Below are positions 25,347-35,600 of a DNA stretch of 64,000 nt, one piece after another. The stretch covers positions 88,370 through 152,369 of the forward strand of contig JAJZXJ010000002.1 of the NCBI GenBank assembly GCA_021802425.1, read 5' to 3'. The notes below the pieces were generated by a model. The model did no database searches and was not told the DNA's origin. It saw only the letters and a program-made list of their open reading frames with translations. The translations under genes and the position numbers were made by a program. Within the stretch, counting starts at the first letter, position 1. Each line of letters opens with the position of its first letter. This DNA is from Acidulodesulfobacterium sp021802425. GTDB lineage: Bacteria > SZUA-79 > Acidulodesulfobacterales > Acidulodesulfobacteraceae.

Positions 25347-27620
25347 ATGAAAAAGCTAATTTTCGATTATATAAAAATAACCCTACTTTTTCTTTGCGTC
25401 ATTTATATTTTATGTATTTCTAATATCAAAGCATCGTTCGCTGCACGGAAATCCGAAAATAATCAAGCAAACTTGCCTATCAATATCTCTGCAAACAAGA
25501 TAGTTTATAATAAAAAGGATAATACCTATATTATCACCGGTAATGTGATAATAATTCGGAAAAATTTTCGCTTAAAAGCCGATAAGGTCATATACTATTA
25601 TAAAACCGATTTTGCTATCGCCACCGGAAATGTGGTCGTTTACTCAAAAGGCACTCTGACGAAAGCCAAAATACTAAAAGTATATTTAAGCAATAGATTC
25701 GGTACTATATATAACTCCCATATACATTATCTTAAAAGAAACATATATGTTTACGGGAAGAAAATTTACCATAAAGGTAAAGGATTTTATCAGGTTGAGG
25801 ACGGTTATTTGACTTCCTGCTCCAGAAAACCTCCTTCATGGAAAATATACTCCGGATTTTCGGATATCTACATGGGCAACTATGCTTTTTCTTACAACTC
25901 GGTTTTTTATATTCATAATGTCCCCATTTTGTACTTTCCCATTATGGTTACGCCCATTAAGACGAAAAAGTCCTCGGGGCTTTTGATTCCTACAATGGGC
26001 TATAGCTCTCTTACGGGGTTTCAAGCCGGCGACGGATACTATTTTGATCTGGGCAGGTCTTCGGATTTAACCTATTATCTTAACTATTACAGCTTTTTGG
26101 GTGTCGGCAATTCACTAAAGTACAGGTATAGCCTTAATCCATATTCTCATGGCTCGATTTACGGATTTTATATGAAAGAGATGGATAACGCGAAAAGCCT
26201 CGCCCTGTCGCCAAGCCTCACAAGATACCTGCTTTTCTCGCATAATGTGGATTTTCTGGATGGACTATCGGTTAAAACCAATATTAATGTTCCGTCCGAC
26301 CCTGCTTTTTATTATGATTTTTCAACGAATGTTTATCAGATGACAAAAAACAGGCTTTCATCCAATTTTTCGGTTACAGGCAACACGGGCAGCTATTCCG
26401 CAAGAATGAATTTCTTAAGACTCGATAATCTATTTTTTCCAAATTATGCGACGGTTGACGAATATCCTTCTATTAGTTTTAACGGGGAGTCCAAAATCGG
26501 GAATTTATTGAATAATCCTTTATATTTCAATTTCGGCTCGTCCTTGGATGTTTTTAGAAGCGCAAGCTATCTGAATGACGACAGGTTAGATTTATTTCCG
26601 GAGGTTTATTTGCCGATAGATATTACCCCCGGAATTCATATTACCCCGAAAGCGGGGTTTAGATATACGGGATATTATAATATAAGAAACGGTTATACAG
26701 CCATTTCGGAGTCCAATAGAAACAGGGAAATTTATTATGCGTCTTTAGATAACAATACAACGCTTTTCAAAGATTATATTACCTCGAATAAAAACAATAC
26801 GGGATATTTAGCATTTGTTACGCCCTATGTAAATTATGACCTTATAAGGCCTGTTAATCAGACCGGCGTCCCGCTAATTGACCAAACCGACTATATTCCG
26901 CATGAAAGCGCATTTAAATATGGATTTAATTTTAATCTGGAAGGCTATTCCGAGCATGGAATAAACAACTTATTGAGATTCAGTCTTTATCAGTACCATT
27001 CCCTGTCCGGAAATTTTATAAATCCGGTAAACTATTATAATTATAACAATGCAAATTCCGATATAATGGCCAGAATAAAAATACATCCGCTTTCAAACCT
27101 TTATTTCTTTGGAAACGGCAGTTACGACGCTTATAATTACATTTTTCACGATTATAATGCCAGCTCTCAAATAACGGATTTTAGAGGCGACTCTTTTGGA
27201 ATCGGATATACGGAAATTAATGATGTTCAGGGGTATCTTACGGCGTTAAATATGTTTAATTCGACAAATGCAGACCTTTTTCCGCAGACATCAATTCCCA
27301 TAACAAATCTTGATACGCTTTCTTATACCAGTTTATCCGCAAATTTAAAAATTGCATATGGTTTTAGCATAAATACATCCGAAAATATAGATTTAACCAT
27401 ACATAAGGATATATCAAACTCCGTAGGAGTAATTTATCAAAAGGGCTGTATCGGCTTTATCGCCAATTATATGAATTTGCCGTATTTTCATCAATGGGCT
27501 TTTTCTTTTGGTATAATATTAAAAGGTGTCGGAACCTATGGCTTCGGCAACATGATTTCGCCCGCCGCCGGCGCTTCAGGCTTGTCGATGAGCGGCCCCA
27601 GCTTTAATAATAGTTTTTAA
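25347..27620 (+). CDS. lptD: LPS-assembly protein LptD (OstA), outer membrane
   Basis: LptD inserts LPS into the outer leaflet. It has an N-terminal signal segment (hydrophobic stretch around residues 10-25, ending KASFA), then an LptA/OstA-like jellyroll domain (about 45-165, with repeats such as TGNVIIIRKNFRLKADKVIY), and a long Tyr/Asn/Ser-rich beta-barrel region to the C-terminus. Two Cys occur outside the signal segment (one in YLTSCSRK, one in QKGCIGF), so disulfide pairing would differ from E. coli's four-Cys form. 757 residues. This gene is strong evidence for an LPS-bearing outer membrane. Confidence 0.93.
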   Translation: MKKLIFDYIKITLLFLCVIYILCISNIKASFAARKSENNQANLPINISANKIVYNKKDNTYIITGNVIIIRKNFRLKADKVIYYYKTDFAIATGNVVVYSKGTLTKAKILKVYLSNRFGTIYNSHIHYLKRNIYVYGKKIYHKGKGFYQVEDGYLTSCSRKPPSWKIYSGFSDIYMGNYAFSYNSVFYIHNVPILYFPIMVTPIKTKKSSGLLIPTMGYSSLTGFQAGDGYYFDLGRSSDLTYYLNYYSFLGVGNSLKYRYSLNPYSHGSIYGFYMKEMDNAKSLALSPSLTRYLLFSHNVDFLDGLSVKTNINVPSDPAFYYDFSTNVYQMTKNRLSSNFSVTGNTGSYSARMNFLRLDNLFFPNYATVDEYPSISFNGESKIGNLLNNPLYFNFGSSLDVFRSASYLNDDRLDLFPEVYLPIDITPGIHITPKAGFRYTGYYNIRNGYTAISESNRNREIYYASLDNNTTLFKDYITSNKNNTGYLAFVTPYVNYDLIRPVNQTGVPLIDQTDYIPHESAFKYGFNFNLEGYSEHGINNLLRFSLYQYHSLSGNFINPVNYYNYNNANSDIMARIKIHPLSNLYFFGNGSYDAYNYIFHDYNASSQITDFRGDSFGIGYTEINDVQGYLTALNMFNSTNADLFPQTSIPITNLDTLSYTSLSANLKIAYGFSINTSENIDLTIHKDISNSVGVIYQKGCIGFIANYMNLPYFHQWAFSFGIILKGVGTYGFGNMISPAAGASGLSMSGPSFNNSF

Positions 27621-27641
27621 GGAGGTTTGAATAAAATTATT

Positions 27642-28649
27642 ATGAAAACATGTCTTATAACAGGCGGTTTTGGATTTATCGGGTCAAATTTTATACGGTT
27701 TGTTTTGGAAGAAAAAAAAGATATTATGGTTATTAATGTGGATAAGATAACTTATGCCGCCAATCCTAAAAACCTTCCCGATAATCCCGTGAATTACAAG
27801 TTTTACAAAATCGATATTGCCGATAAATTAGAGTTATCAAAAGTTTTTGATGAAAATAACATAGATTATGTAATCAATTTTGCCGCCGAATCCCATGTGG
27901 ACAGGTCAATTATTGACCCTTCCGTTTTTGTTAAGACTAATGTGGCGGGAACTTTAAATTTATTGGAGTTATCCCTTAAGCGCTCAGTTGAGAGATTTTT
28001 GCAAATCTCGACCGATGAGGTTTACGGTTCTTTGGGTTTGACGGGAAAATTCAGCGAAAAAACCCCGCTTTCGCCCCGCAGTCCTTATTCCGCCTCAAAA
28101 GCTGCCGCAGATATGCTGGTAATGTCCTTTTTTCATACATACAACATGCCCGTTCTAATATCGAGATGTTCAAATAATTACGGACCATATCAGTTTCCGG
28201 AAAAATTAATCCCCCTTGTCATTATAAACGCATTAAATAATAAGGACATACCGCTTTACGGAGATGGAAAAAATATCAGGGATTGGATATATGTTTTAGA
28301 CCATGTTAAGGGCATATACTCTATTCTTGAGCATGGTAAGGCTGGAGAGGTGTATAACATCGGAGGCGGCGCCGAGATGGAAAATGAAGGGATTATAAAA
28401 TATATCCTGAATAAACTTAATAAACCATTTTCTTTAATAAAATATGTTAAGGACAGGCCCGGGCATGACAGGCGGTATGCCATGGATTTTTCCAAAATTG
28501 CAGGTGAATTGGGATTTTTACCTGATTATGATATGGAAAAAGGATTGGAGTTAACGATAAATTGGTATCTGAATAACAAAAATTGGTGGAGAGAAATATT
28601 ATCGGGAGATTATAAAGAATACTATAAAACAATGTATGATTATAGATGA
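27642..28649 (+). CDS. rfbB: dTDP-glucose 4,6-dehydratase
   Basis: RfbB/RmlB makes dTDP-4-keto-6-deoxyglucose for rhamnose and other deoxysugars. It is an extended SDR with the NAD motif TGGFGFIGSNF, STDEVYGSLG, and the active-site YSASKAAAD (Tyr-x3-Lys); RDWIYVLDH and the C-terminal GHDRRYAMD segment are diagnostic. The start is uncertain: the strong AAGGAGG at 27619-27625 is 1 base from a TTG at 27627 and 16 from the ATG at 27642. The ATG gives the family N-terminus MKTCLITGGFG. Confidence 0.93.
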   Translation: MKTCLITGGFGFIGSNFIRFVLEEKKDIMVINVDKITYAANPKNLPDNPVNYKFYKIDIADKLELSKVFDENNIDYVINFAAESHVDRSIIDPSVFVKTNVAGTLNLLELSLKRSVERFLQISTDEVYGSLGLTGKFSEKTPLSPRSPYSASKAAADMLVMSFFHTYNMPVLISRCSNNYGPYQFPEKLIPLVIINALNNKDIPLYGDGKNIRDWIYVLDHVKGIYSILEHGKAGEVYNIGGGAEMENEGIIKYILNKLNKPFSLIKYVKDRPGHDRRYAMDFSKIAGELGFLPDYDMEKGLELTINWYLNNKNWWREILSGDYKEYYKTMYDYR

Positions 28650-28658
28650 GGTTTTGCA

Positions 28659-29525
28659 ATGCTGAAGATCGCGCTTATAGGTTCGACCGGAATGCTGGGC
28701 ATCGATGTCAATGCCGCGCTAAAAGGGGTTAATTTTCTGCTTAAAAATTATAATTCTAAAAATTTGGATATAACTGACGCAAGACTTACGCTGGATGCGA
28801 TGAATAATTTTAAGCCGGATTATATTATAAACTGCGCCGCATTTGCCTTTGTGGATTTGGCGGAAGAAGAAAAAGAAAAGGCGGACGCCGTTAATCATCT
28901 GGGCGCTCAAAATTTGGCCGAGGCGGCGCTGGCGTTAGACGCAAGAATAATACATATAAGCACCGATTATGTGTTTGACGGAACAAAAAAAACGCCGTAT
29001 TTTGAAGATGACGAAACAAATCCGATAAACGAATACGGTTTGTCTAAACTTAAAGGTGAAAATGCCGTAAAAGATTCGGGAGCAAGTTATATAATACTGC
29101 GCACTTCCTGGCTATACGGGAAAAATGGGAAGAATTTTGTCAACACGATACTGAAATTAGCCGACAATCAAAAAAAAATAGAGGTTGTAAACGACCAGAT
29201 AGGGTGTCCTACATACACAAAGGATGTGGCCTATGCAATATCCGAAATTATCCTTAAGGATAATTCAAAAAATGAAATATACCATTTAACTAACAGCGGC
29301 TCGGCTTCATGGTATGAATTTGCGCTCGAAATAATTCATGTATTTAAGAGAACAAATTGTGAAATAATTCCGGTAAGCACGGATAAGTTTGTCAGACCGG
29401 CAAAAAGACCCTTTAATAGCATATTGGATAATTCGAAGATTAAGGAAGATTATAATATCGAACTCAGGCACTGGAAGGATGCCCTCAAAAAATACTGCAA
29501 CGATATAGGATATTTTATCAGATAG
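28659..29525 (+). CDS. rfbD: dTDP-4-dehydrorhamnose reductase
   Basis: RfbD/RmlD performs the last step of dTDP-L-rhamnose synthesis. It is an SDR with IGSTGMLGIDV, CAAFAFVDLAEEE, STDYVFDGTKKTPY and ILRTSWLYGKNGKNF. 288 residues. It follows rfbB by 9 bp. rfbA and rfbC, which complete the pathway, are not in this window. Confidence 0.95.
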   Translation: MLKIALIGSTGMLGIDVNAALKGVNFLLKNYNSKNLDITDARLTLDAMNNFKPDYIINCAAFAFVDLAEEEKEKADAVNHLGAQNLAEAALALDARIIHISTDYVFDGTKKTPYFEDDETNPINEYGLSKLKGENAVKDSGASYIILRTSWLYGKNGKNFVNTILKLADNQKKIEVVNDQIGCPTYTKDVAYAISEIILKDNSKNEIYHLTNSGSASWYEFALEIIHVFKRTNCEIIPVSTDKFVRPAKRPFNSILDNSKIKEDYNIELRHWKDALKKYCNDIGYFIR

Positions 29526-29601
29526 CCCGTTATAATAAAGGGGCGCTTTGTTTTTATCCTGCGCAAATTTATATTAAAGCTAAAAAAGTAAAAAGGTGTT
29601 T

Positions 29602-30201
29602 ATGTATAAAAGTTTATTAAGTAAGATTAAAAATAGATTTTTGACCGGTTTAACCGTGGTTATTCCGGGTGTTATTACGGTTTTTGTCATTGCATGGCTT
29701 TTGAGGGAAGTCAATCGATTGTTTAGTCCATTTTCTTTCTTTTTAAAGCGTTATATTCATGTATATATACCCGATATCGGGTTAATATTGCTGTTTGCTT
29801 TAATTCTCTTTGCCGGTTTTTTTATCACGAATTGGATAGGCTTAAGGCTTGTTAATTTTTATGAAAATGTTATGCTTAAAATTCCGCTCGTAAGTTTGTT
29901 GTATAAATCAACAAAACAGTGGGTCGATATATTTTCTCCGAATAAAACTTCTTTTAAAAAATTTATTTTAGTAAGGTATAACGATAATAAATATATTTAC
30001 GGTTTTTTGACTTCTAATACCAGAATAAAAGAAGGCAGCGATGAAAACGATTATGTCGTTGTATATGTGCCGACAAATCATCTCTACATCGGGGTTAACA
30101 TAATTGCAAGTAAAAATGATATAATAGAAACTAATCTTAGTGTCGAGCAGGGGATTAATATTGTTCTTTCCGCCGGCATAGCGTTTCCGGATAAATTATA
30201 A
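29602..30201 (+). CDS. DUF502 family integral membrane protein
   Basis: The protein has two hydrophobic segments near the N-terminus (about 14-37 and 55-78) and a family-like segment with LTGLTVVIPGVITVFVIAWL and KIPLVSLLYKSTKQW. This fits the DUF502 family, whose role is unknown. The C-terminal half is soluble and ends in a hydrophobic, glycine-containing segment (INIVLSAGIAFPDKL). The start at 29602 has AAAAGG five bases upstream, in preference to the GTG at 29596. It sits among nucleotide-sugar genes, which does not by itself give a function. Confidence 0.85.
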   Translation: MYKSLLSKIKNRFLTGLTVVIPGVITVFVIAWLLREVNRLFSPFSFFLKRYIHVYIPDIGLILLFALILFAGFFITNWIGLRLVNFYENVMLKIPLVSLLYKSTKQWVDIFSPNKTSFKKFILVRYNDNKYIYGFLTSNTRIKEGSDENDYVVVYVPTNHLYIGVNIIASKNDIIETNLSVEQGINIVLSAGIAFPDKL

Positions 30202-30239
30202 TCATTTAACTTTAAAAGGGGATTAAATCTAAAATAAAT

Positions 30240-31256
30240 ATGAACATATTAGTAACAGGCGGGGCGGGTTATATCGGATCGCATACGGTTATCAGTCTGA
30301 TTGACAACGGGTTTTCGGTTACGGTAGTGGATAATTTTTGCAGCGGCCATATCGAAGCGCTTGACGCCGTAAGCAAGTACGAAAATAAAAAAGTTAAAGT
30401 TTATAATGCCGATTTTTCCGATATTAATGTAGTTGAAGATATAATTAAAAAACATAATATAAACGGAGTAATTCACTTTGCCGCCCACAGCCTTGTCGGA
30501 GAATCGATGGATGACCCTCTTAAATACTATAAAAACAATGTTGCCAAGACAATTTTGTTCCTTGAATTTTTAAAAAAATCGAGCATAAACCATTTTGTGT
30601 TTTCGTCTTCCGCAGCTGTTTACGGTATTCCGGATAAGAATCCTATAGACGAAACAAGCCGGCTAAATCCTATAAATGTTTATGGAAGCACCAAACTGGC
30701 GGTTGAAAATTTGCTTGCCGGCATGGACAGGGCTTACGGATTTAAATATATATCCCTGAGGTATTTTAATGCGGCAGGAGCAAATAAATCAGGACTGATA
30801 GGGGAAGATCACCGTCCCGAGACGCATCTTATACCGAAGGTTTTAAAATCCGTTGCGGCGGGAGAAAATAAAGCGGTTGTTTTTGGCAATAACTATCCGA
30901 CTAACGATGGAACTGCAATAAGGGATTATATTCATGTGGATGATTTAGCAAATGCTCATGTTTTATCGCTTAAATATTTAATAGAAGATAAAAAGAGTAA
31001 AAGCGGCGTCTATAATCTTGGCTGTGAAAAAGGGTATTCCGTTATGGATATTCTTAGAAAGATAGAGGAAATAACGGGAAAGAAACTAAAAATAGAGTTT
31101 GCGGGAAGGAGGGAAGGCGACCCCTCCGTTTTAGTGGCAAGTTATGAAAAGATAAAAAAAGAGCTGGGCTTTGAATTTAAATATAATATAGAAGGCATTA
31201 TCAGCTCCGCATGGAACTGGCATTCAAACCATTTAAACGGTTATATTGCAACATAG
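30240..31256 (+). CDS. galE: UDP-glucose 4-epimerase
   Basis: GalE interconverts UDP-glucose and UDP-galactose. The extended-SDR motifs are VTGGAGYIGSHTVISL, FSSSAAVYG, and the catalytic Tyr-x3-Lys in NVYGSTKLA. 338 residues. Its partner galT lies at 54.4 kb. GalE would supply galactose units to the envelope glycan. Confidence 0.95.
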   Translation: MNILVTGGAGYIGSHTVISLIDNGFSVTVVDNFCSGHIEALDAVSKYENKKVKVYNADFSDINVVEDIIKKHNINGVIHFAAHSLVGESMDDPLKYYKNNVAKTILFLEFLKKSSINHFVFSSSAAVYGIPDKNPIDETSRLNPINVYGSTKLAVENLLAGMDRAYGFKYISLRYFNAAGANKSGLIGEDHRPETHLIPKVLKSVAAGENKAVVFGNNYPTNDGTAIRDYIHVDDLANAHVLSLKYLIEDKKSKSGVYNLGCEKGYSVMDILRKIEEITGKKLKIEFAGRREGDPSVLVASYEKIKKELGFEFKYNIEGIISSAWNWHSNHLNGYIAT

Positions 31257-31271
31257 AGGCATGTTTTATTT

Positions 31272-31835
31272 ATGAAGCTAAAAACTTACGCTCTGTTCCC
31301 CGCGTTTTTTTCATTTATTATCGATAACAAATTTAGAAATTTGTTTGAAAATATGGAAAAAAATGTGGAACTTATGGGGGTTAAATCAGGCATGAAGGTT
31401 CTTGAGGCGGGGTGCGGAAGCGGATTTGTAACAGAATTTTTATCAAAAGCCGTTGGAAACGAAGGGTCGGTGATTTCTATCGATATCCAGGAAAAGATGA
31501 TAAAAAAGGCTCAAAGGAAAAGAGGATATTTGCAAAATGCCTTTTTTCGCGTTTCCAGCGCATCCGATTTAAGCAGCGTCAAAAATGAGGAAATAGACCT
31601 TGCTTTTCTTTATTATTCGTTTCATGAGATAGAAGATAAAGAAAATGCCGTTTCCGAGTTATTTCGCGTAATAAAGCACAACGGAATGCTGTCGATTAAA
31701 GAACCCCGGTTTGAAGTTTTTGAAAAAGACAGGGAATCTTATAAAGAACTAATAATAAGCAAAGGTTTCAGGTTTATCGAGAGTATTAAAAATTGTGATT
31801 TTTTAGGATGCTATCTTAAATTTGTTAAGAATTGA
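31272..31835 (+). CDS. class I SAM-dependent methyltransferase
   Basis: A 187-residue UbiE/Methyltransf_11-like fold. Motif I is LEAGCGSGFVTEFL (about residues 43-56), followed by an acidic motif II ending SIDIQEKM, and a motif near IDLAFLYYSFHEI. The N-terminal helix LFPAFFSFIIDNKFRNLF resembles small-molecule methyltransferases. Substrate unknown. It overlaps the upstream region of rsmE and is probably co-transcribed. Confidence 0.88.
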   Translation: MKLKTYALFPAFFSFIIDNKFRNLFENMEKNVELMGVKSGMKVLEAGCGSGFVTEFLSKAVGNEGSVISIDIQEKMIKKAQRKRGYLQNAFFRVSSASDLSSVKNEEIDLAFLYYSFHEIEDKENAVSELFRVIKHNGMLSIKEPRFEVFEKDRESYKELIISKGFRFIESIKNCDFLGCYLKFVKN

Positions 31836-31849
31836 TATATTTTATAAGA

Positions 31850-32608
31850 ATGCACAACAGATTTTATATAGAAGAAGAAATTAGCCCTTATTTGGGAAAG
31901 GAAATAGCCTTAAGTTCGATAACAGACCATATTAAAGCGTTTCGTAAAAAAGCGGATGATGAAATCAGGTTATACGACGGTTTGGGAAATGTGTATTCCG
32001 CAAAGGTTATCCAAATTTCAAAAAAATTTACCAAAGTTAAGCTGATATCAAAAGAGACTTTTTCGGAAAAAAAAACCAAAATTAACCTTTTTCTACCCCT
32101 TATCACATCCCACTTGATGGATCAGCTTCTTTCGAGGTTGTGCGAAATGGAAATAAGCGAAATTTTCCCCGTGGTTACCGAAAGATCTATTAATTTAAAA
32201 GACGGCAAAGAAATAGATAATAAATTATTAAAATGGAATAAGATTTCAAAAGGGGCTTGTGTTTTAGCGGGTAAAGCCTTTTCAACAATAATTAATAAAC
32301 CCGTAAGTTTAAAAGATTCGTTTAGATTGGCGGCAAATTTCGATATTAAATTGATAGCATCCCCAAATGCCAAAATGTTTTTAAAGGATTACCTGATGTC
32401 TAAAGATTTTCTTTCCAAGAACTTTTCCGCAGGCTTATTCATAGGACCGGAGGGCGATTTTTCCGGGCAGGAAATAAAGCTTTCAGGGGAGTTTGGTTTT
32501 ATACCGGTAAAGTTGTCTAATTATATTATGAGCACATTTGTTGCATCAATGTATCTTGTCTCTAATTTAACCTGTTTTGCTTTGCAGGGTGAAAATTATG
32601 CATCTTAA
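31850..32608 (+). CDS. rsmE: 16S rRNA (uracil1498-N3)-methyltransferase RsmE
   Basis: RsmE methylates U1498 in the decoding region. It has an N-terminal PUA-like domain and a SPOUT (knot) domain ending with the SAM-binding IGPEGDFSGQEIKL and later KLSNYIMSTFVASMYLVSN. I place the start at the ATG 31850 (MHNRFYIEEE), the family form, over a TTG at 31832 that overlaps the previous gene. Typical GPEGG is GPEGD here. 252 residues; it overlaps smc by 11 bp. Confidence 0.92.
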   Translation: MHNRFYIEEEISPYLGKEIALSSITDHIKAFRKKADDEIRLYDGLGNVYSAKVIQISKKFTKVKLISKETFSEKKTKINLFLPLITSHLMDQLLSRLCEMEISEIFPVVTERSINLKDGKEIDNKLLKWNKISKGACVLAGKAFSTIINKPVSLKDSFRLAANFDIKLIASPNAKMFLKDYLMSKDFLSKNFSAGLFIGPEGDFSGQEIKLSGEFGFIPVKLSNYIMSTFVASMYLVSNLTCFALQGENYAS

Positions 32609-35600
32609 ATTTGTAGAGCTTTTTGGATTTAAAACCTTCCCCGATAAAATAAGAATACCTTTTGATACAGGCATAAATATCATCGTAGGACCGAACGGAT
32701 GCGGCAAGACCAATATCGTCGATGCGATTAGATTTATTCTGGGGGAGCAAACGCTTAAGGATTTACGCTTAAGAAATATGAACGATATTATATTTCACGG
32801 CTCTAATTTAAGGGGGCAATCTTCCGTCGCCCTGTGCAGGGGTGTTTTTGTAAATGACTCGCCCATTGATTTTAAATATAAGGATTTTTCGGAAATTATG
32901 GTGGAAAGAAGGCATTTTAAAAATAAGGAGACCGAATACAGGATAAACGGATTTTTGGTTTCCTACAGGGAATATCTGGGCTTTTTTAATGAAAGCGGTT
33001 TATCGAAATACTATTCTATTGTGGATTCTTCCAAAATTAACGCCCTGTTAAACTATAAGCCTAACGATTTAAGGTTGTTTTTTGAGGAGGCATCGGGGAT
33101 AACAAAGTATAAAACGCAAAAAAAATCGGCTTCAAAGAAATTAGAGGCGGCGCAATTAAATTTGTTAAGAATTAATGACCTGTATGGCGAGGTTGAGCGG
33201 CAGTTAACTTTGCTAAAAGGCCAGTCCGAGGTATTAGAGAAGTATAAAGAACTTGAAAAGGAGAAAAGGCTGTGCGATTATGTTTTATATGATAGATTAA
33301 AAAGAAAAATAAATTCGGATATAGATAAACATAATGAGAATTTAGATAATTATTCTTCGCTTTTTACCTCCCTTACGGCAAAAACCGTTTCTATTGAAAG
33401 TGATTTAACGGAACTAAAAACATTATTTGATAATCTTAACGACAGGTATAAACGCATCGCCAATGAAAAAAATAAAATTCTAATCGATATGACAAAATTA
33501 AATTCCGATATCGATTACGGAACCTTAACGATAAAAAAATTAGAATCGGAAATTGAAAAGAAAAATAGAGAAATAAGCGAACAAAATGATATAAAAAATA
33601 GAAACGCGGGTAAACTTGGAGATTATAAAAACAAGGAGTTATCGGATGAATTAGGCATAAAGGTTTTATATGAAAAGTTAAATGATTTAAATTTGATAGT
33701 TGCGGGGAAAAAGGAATCGGTTTTAAAAATTAAAGGTGAAGCGGAAATTATTAACGATGATATTTTAGATATAACGGAGAAATCCCAAAATGTTAATAAT
33801 AAATTAATTTTTACCGTTAAAAATATAAAAAATATAGATGCGAGAATTTATAATACAAAAGATGTTATAGCAAAAATTTCCCAGGAAATTAAAACCCTTG
33901 AGGACAGTTTAGCCGTAAAAAACGATTTTATCCTTGAAACCGTAAAAGATATTAAAAATTTAAAGGGCATGCTGGTATTAGAAAACGAAAAACTATTGAA
34001 ATCGTCAAATGAATTGGAAGCGCTTAAATTAGTTAAAGATAGTTTAGAAAAGGGACTTATAGAAATAGATGTTACAATATCCAAACTTTCGGATTTTATT
34101 ATTAATCGCGAGGGTTTTCCCGAAGGGACAAAAAGGCTTTTGAATTCACGCAGGGATTATGAGGCTTATCCTTTATCCGATTTAATAGAGGCAGAAACAG
34201 GATTCGAAAATATTATATGGGCAGGTTTTGAAGACTTGCTTGAAGCCGTGGTGGTAAAGGGCATCGAGGATGCCCAAAAGGCATTAGATTATCTTAATAA
34301 TGATAAAGCGGGGCAGGCAAAAATATTTATTCCGGGGACAAGAAACAATAGATTTTTACGGAAGGACTTGCAGGAACTTGCAGGCAGGCAGGACCTGCTC
34401 AAACAAAAAGGCATTGTCCCGCTGCGGGATAAAATAATATTAAATCAAAAGATTTGTCATGGCGGCACCCTTGACTTAGATGATATCGGGATGAATTTTT
34501 ATTATTCTAAAAATGCGCAGGATATTTTAGATTATATAAAACAAACCGGTTTTTTCCCCGAAGTTAATATAATCACAAATGACGGCGTAATTTTTCTTTC
34601 GAACGGATTTATTATTGCAGGCAAGAATAAAAATGCCGAAAGTCAAAATTTGTTCATTAATAAGAAAAAATTATCCGAATATAAAAATTTAAAAGCGGAT
34701 AAAGAAAAGGAACTAAATAAGGCGAATTTATTATTCGAAGAAACGCGTTTAAAAATTAAAGAGATTGAGGCCGTCATAGATAAATTAAATAAAGATATAA
34801 GATCAAAGGAGATGGATGAACTGACGGCAAAAAATGATATAAAGCATATGGACAGCCAGATAATTAAATCCTTCGAGCGGCTTAATATATTAAAAAGAGA
34901 GTTAGAAAATCTTGAATCGGAAAAAGCTAAAGCGCTATCGGAAGCGGAGATTCTGAAAGAAGAGCGGTTATTATTGGAAGATGAATTAAAAATAAAGTCT
35001 CAAGAAAAGCTAATCCTCGAAACAAAACTAAAATCTTTTGAGGATGAATTTGAAAATGTAAAAGAAGATGAATTAAAATTAAAAATAGAAATCAATTCGG
35101 CGGAGCAAAATCTTAATTTTTTAAAAAAAGGGATTAAAGATTTGGAAAGCTTGCTGCCGGGTTACTCGAAAAGACTTGATAATTTAAATCTTCAGATTGA
35201 CAATATTAAAAATGAAATAAGGCAGACTGCGGGCGATATAGAGGGCAAACAAAAGAACGCCTGCGGTTTAAACGATGCCCTTACATCTAAAGAGTCCGAA
35301 ATTAAAACACTTGAGGTTGATATGGGAAGTACAAGGGATAGCATAAATAATATCGAAAAAGACCTGGAAAACGCAAAAAGAGAAAAAAGCAATATAGAAA
35401 AGAAAAGGGATACTGCGTTAACATATATAAATATGTATAAAGAAAAATTGGCGGAATTAAATTCAGGCGAGTTTTCCGAAAACGAACCCATTTCAAGAAT
35501 CTCGGGGCATAAGCCCGATACAAAATCCCTTAATTTTTTGGATGCCGGCGGTGATTACGATAAATTAAGCGAAGAAAATATTAAAAAAAATATAGAAGAA

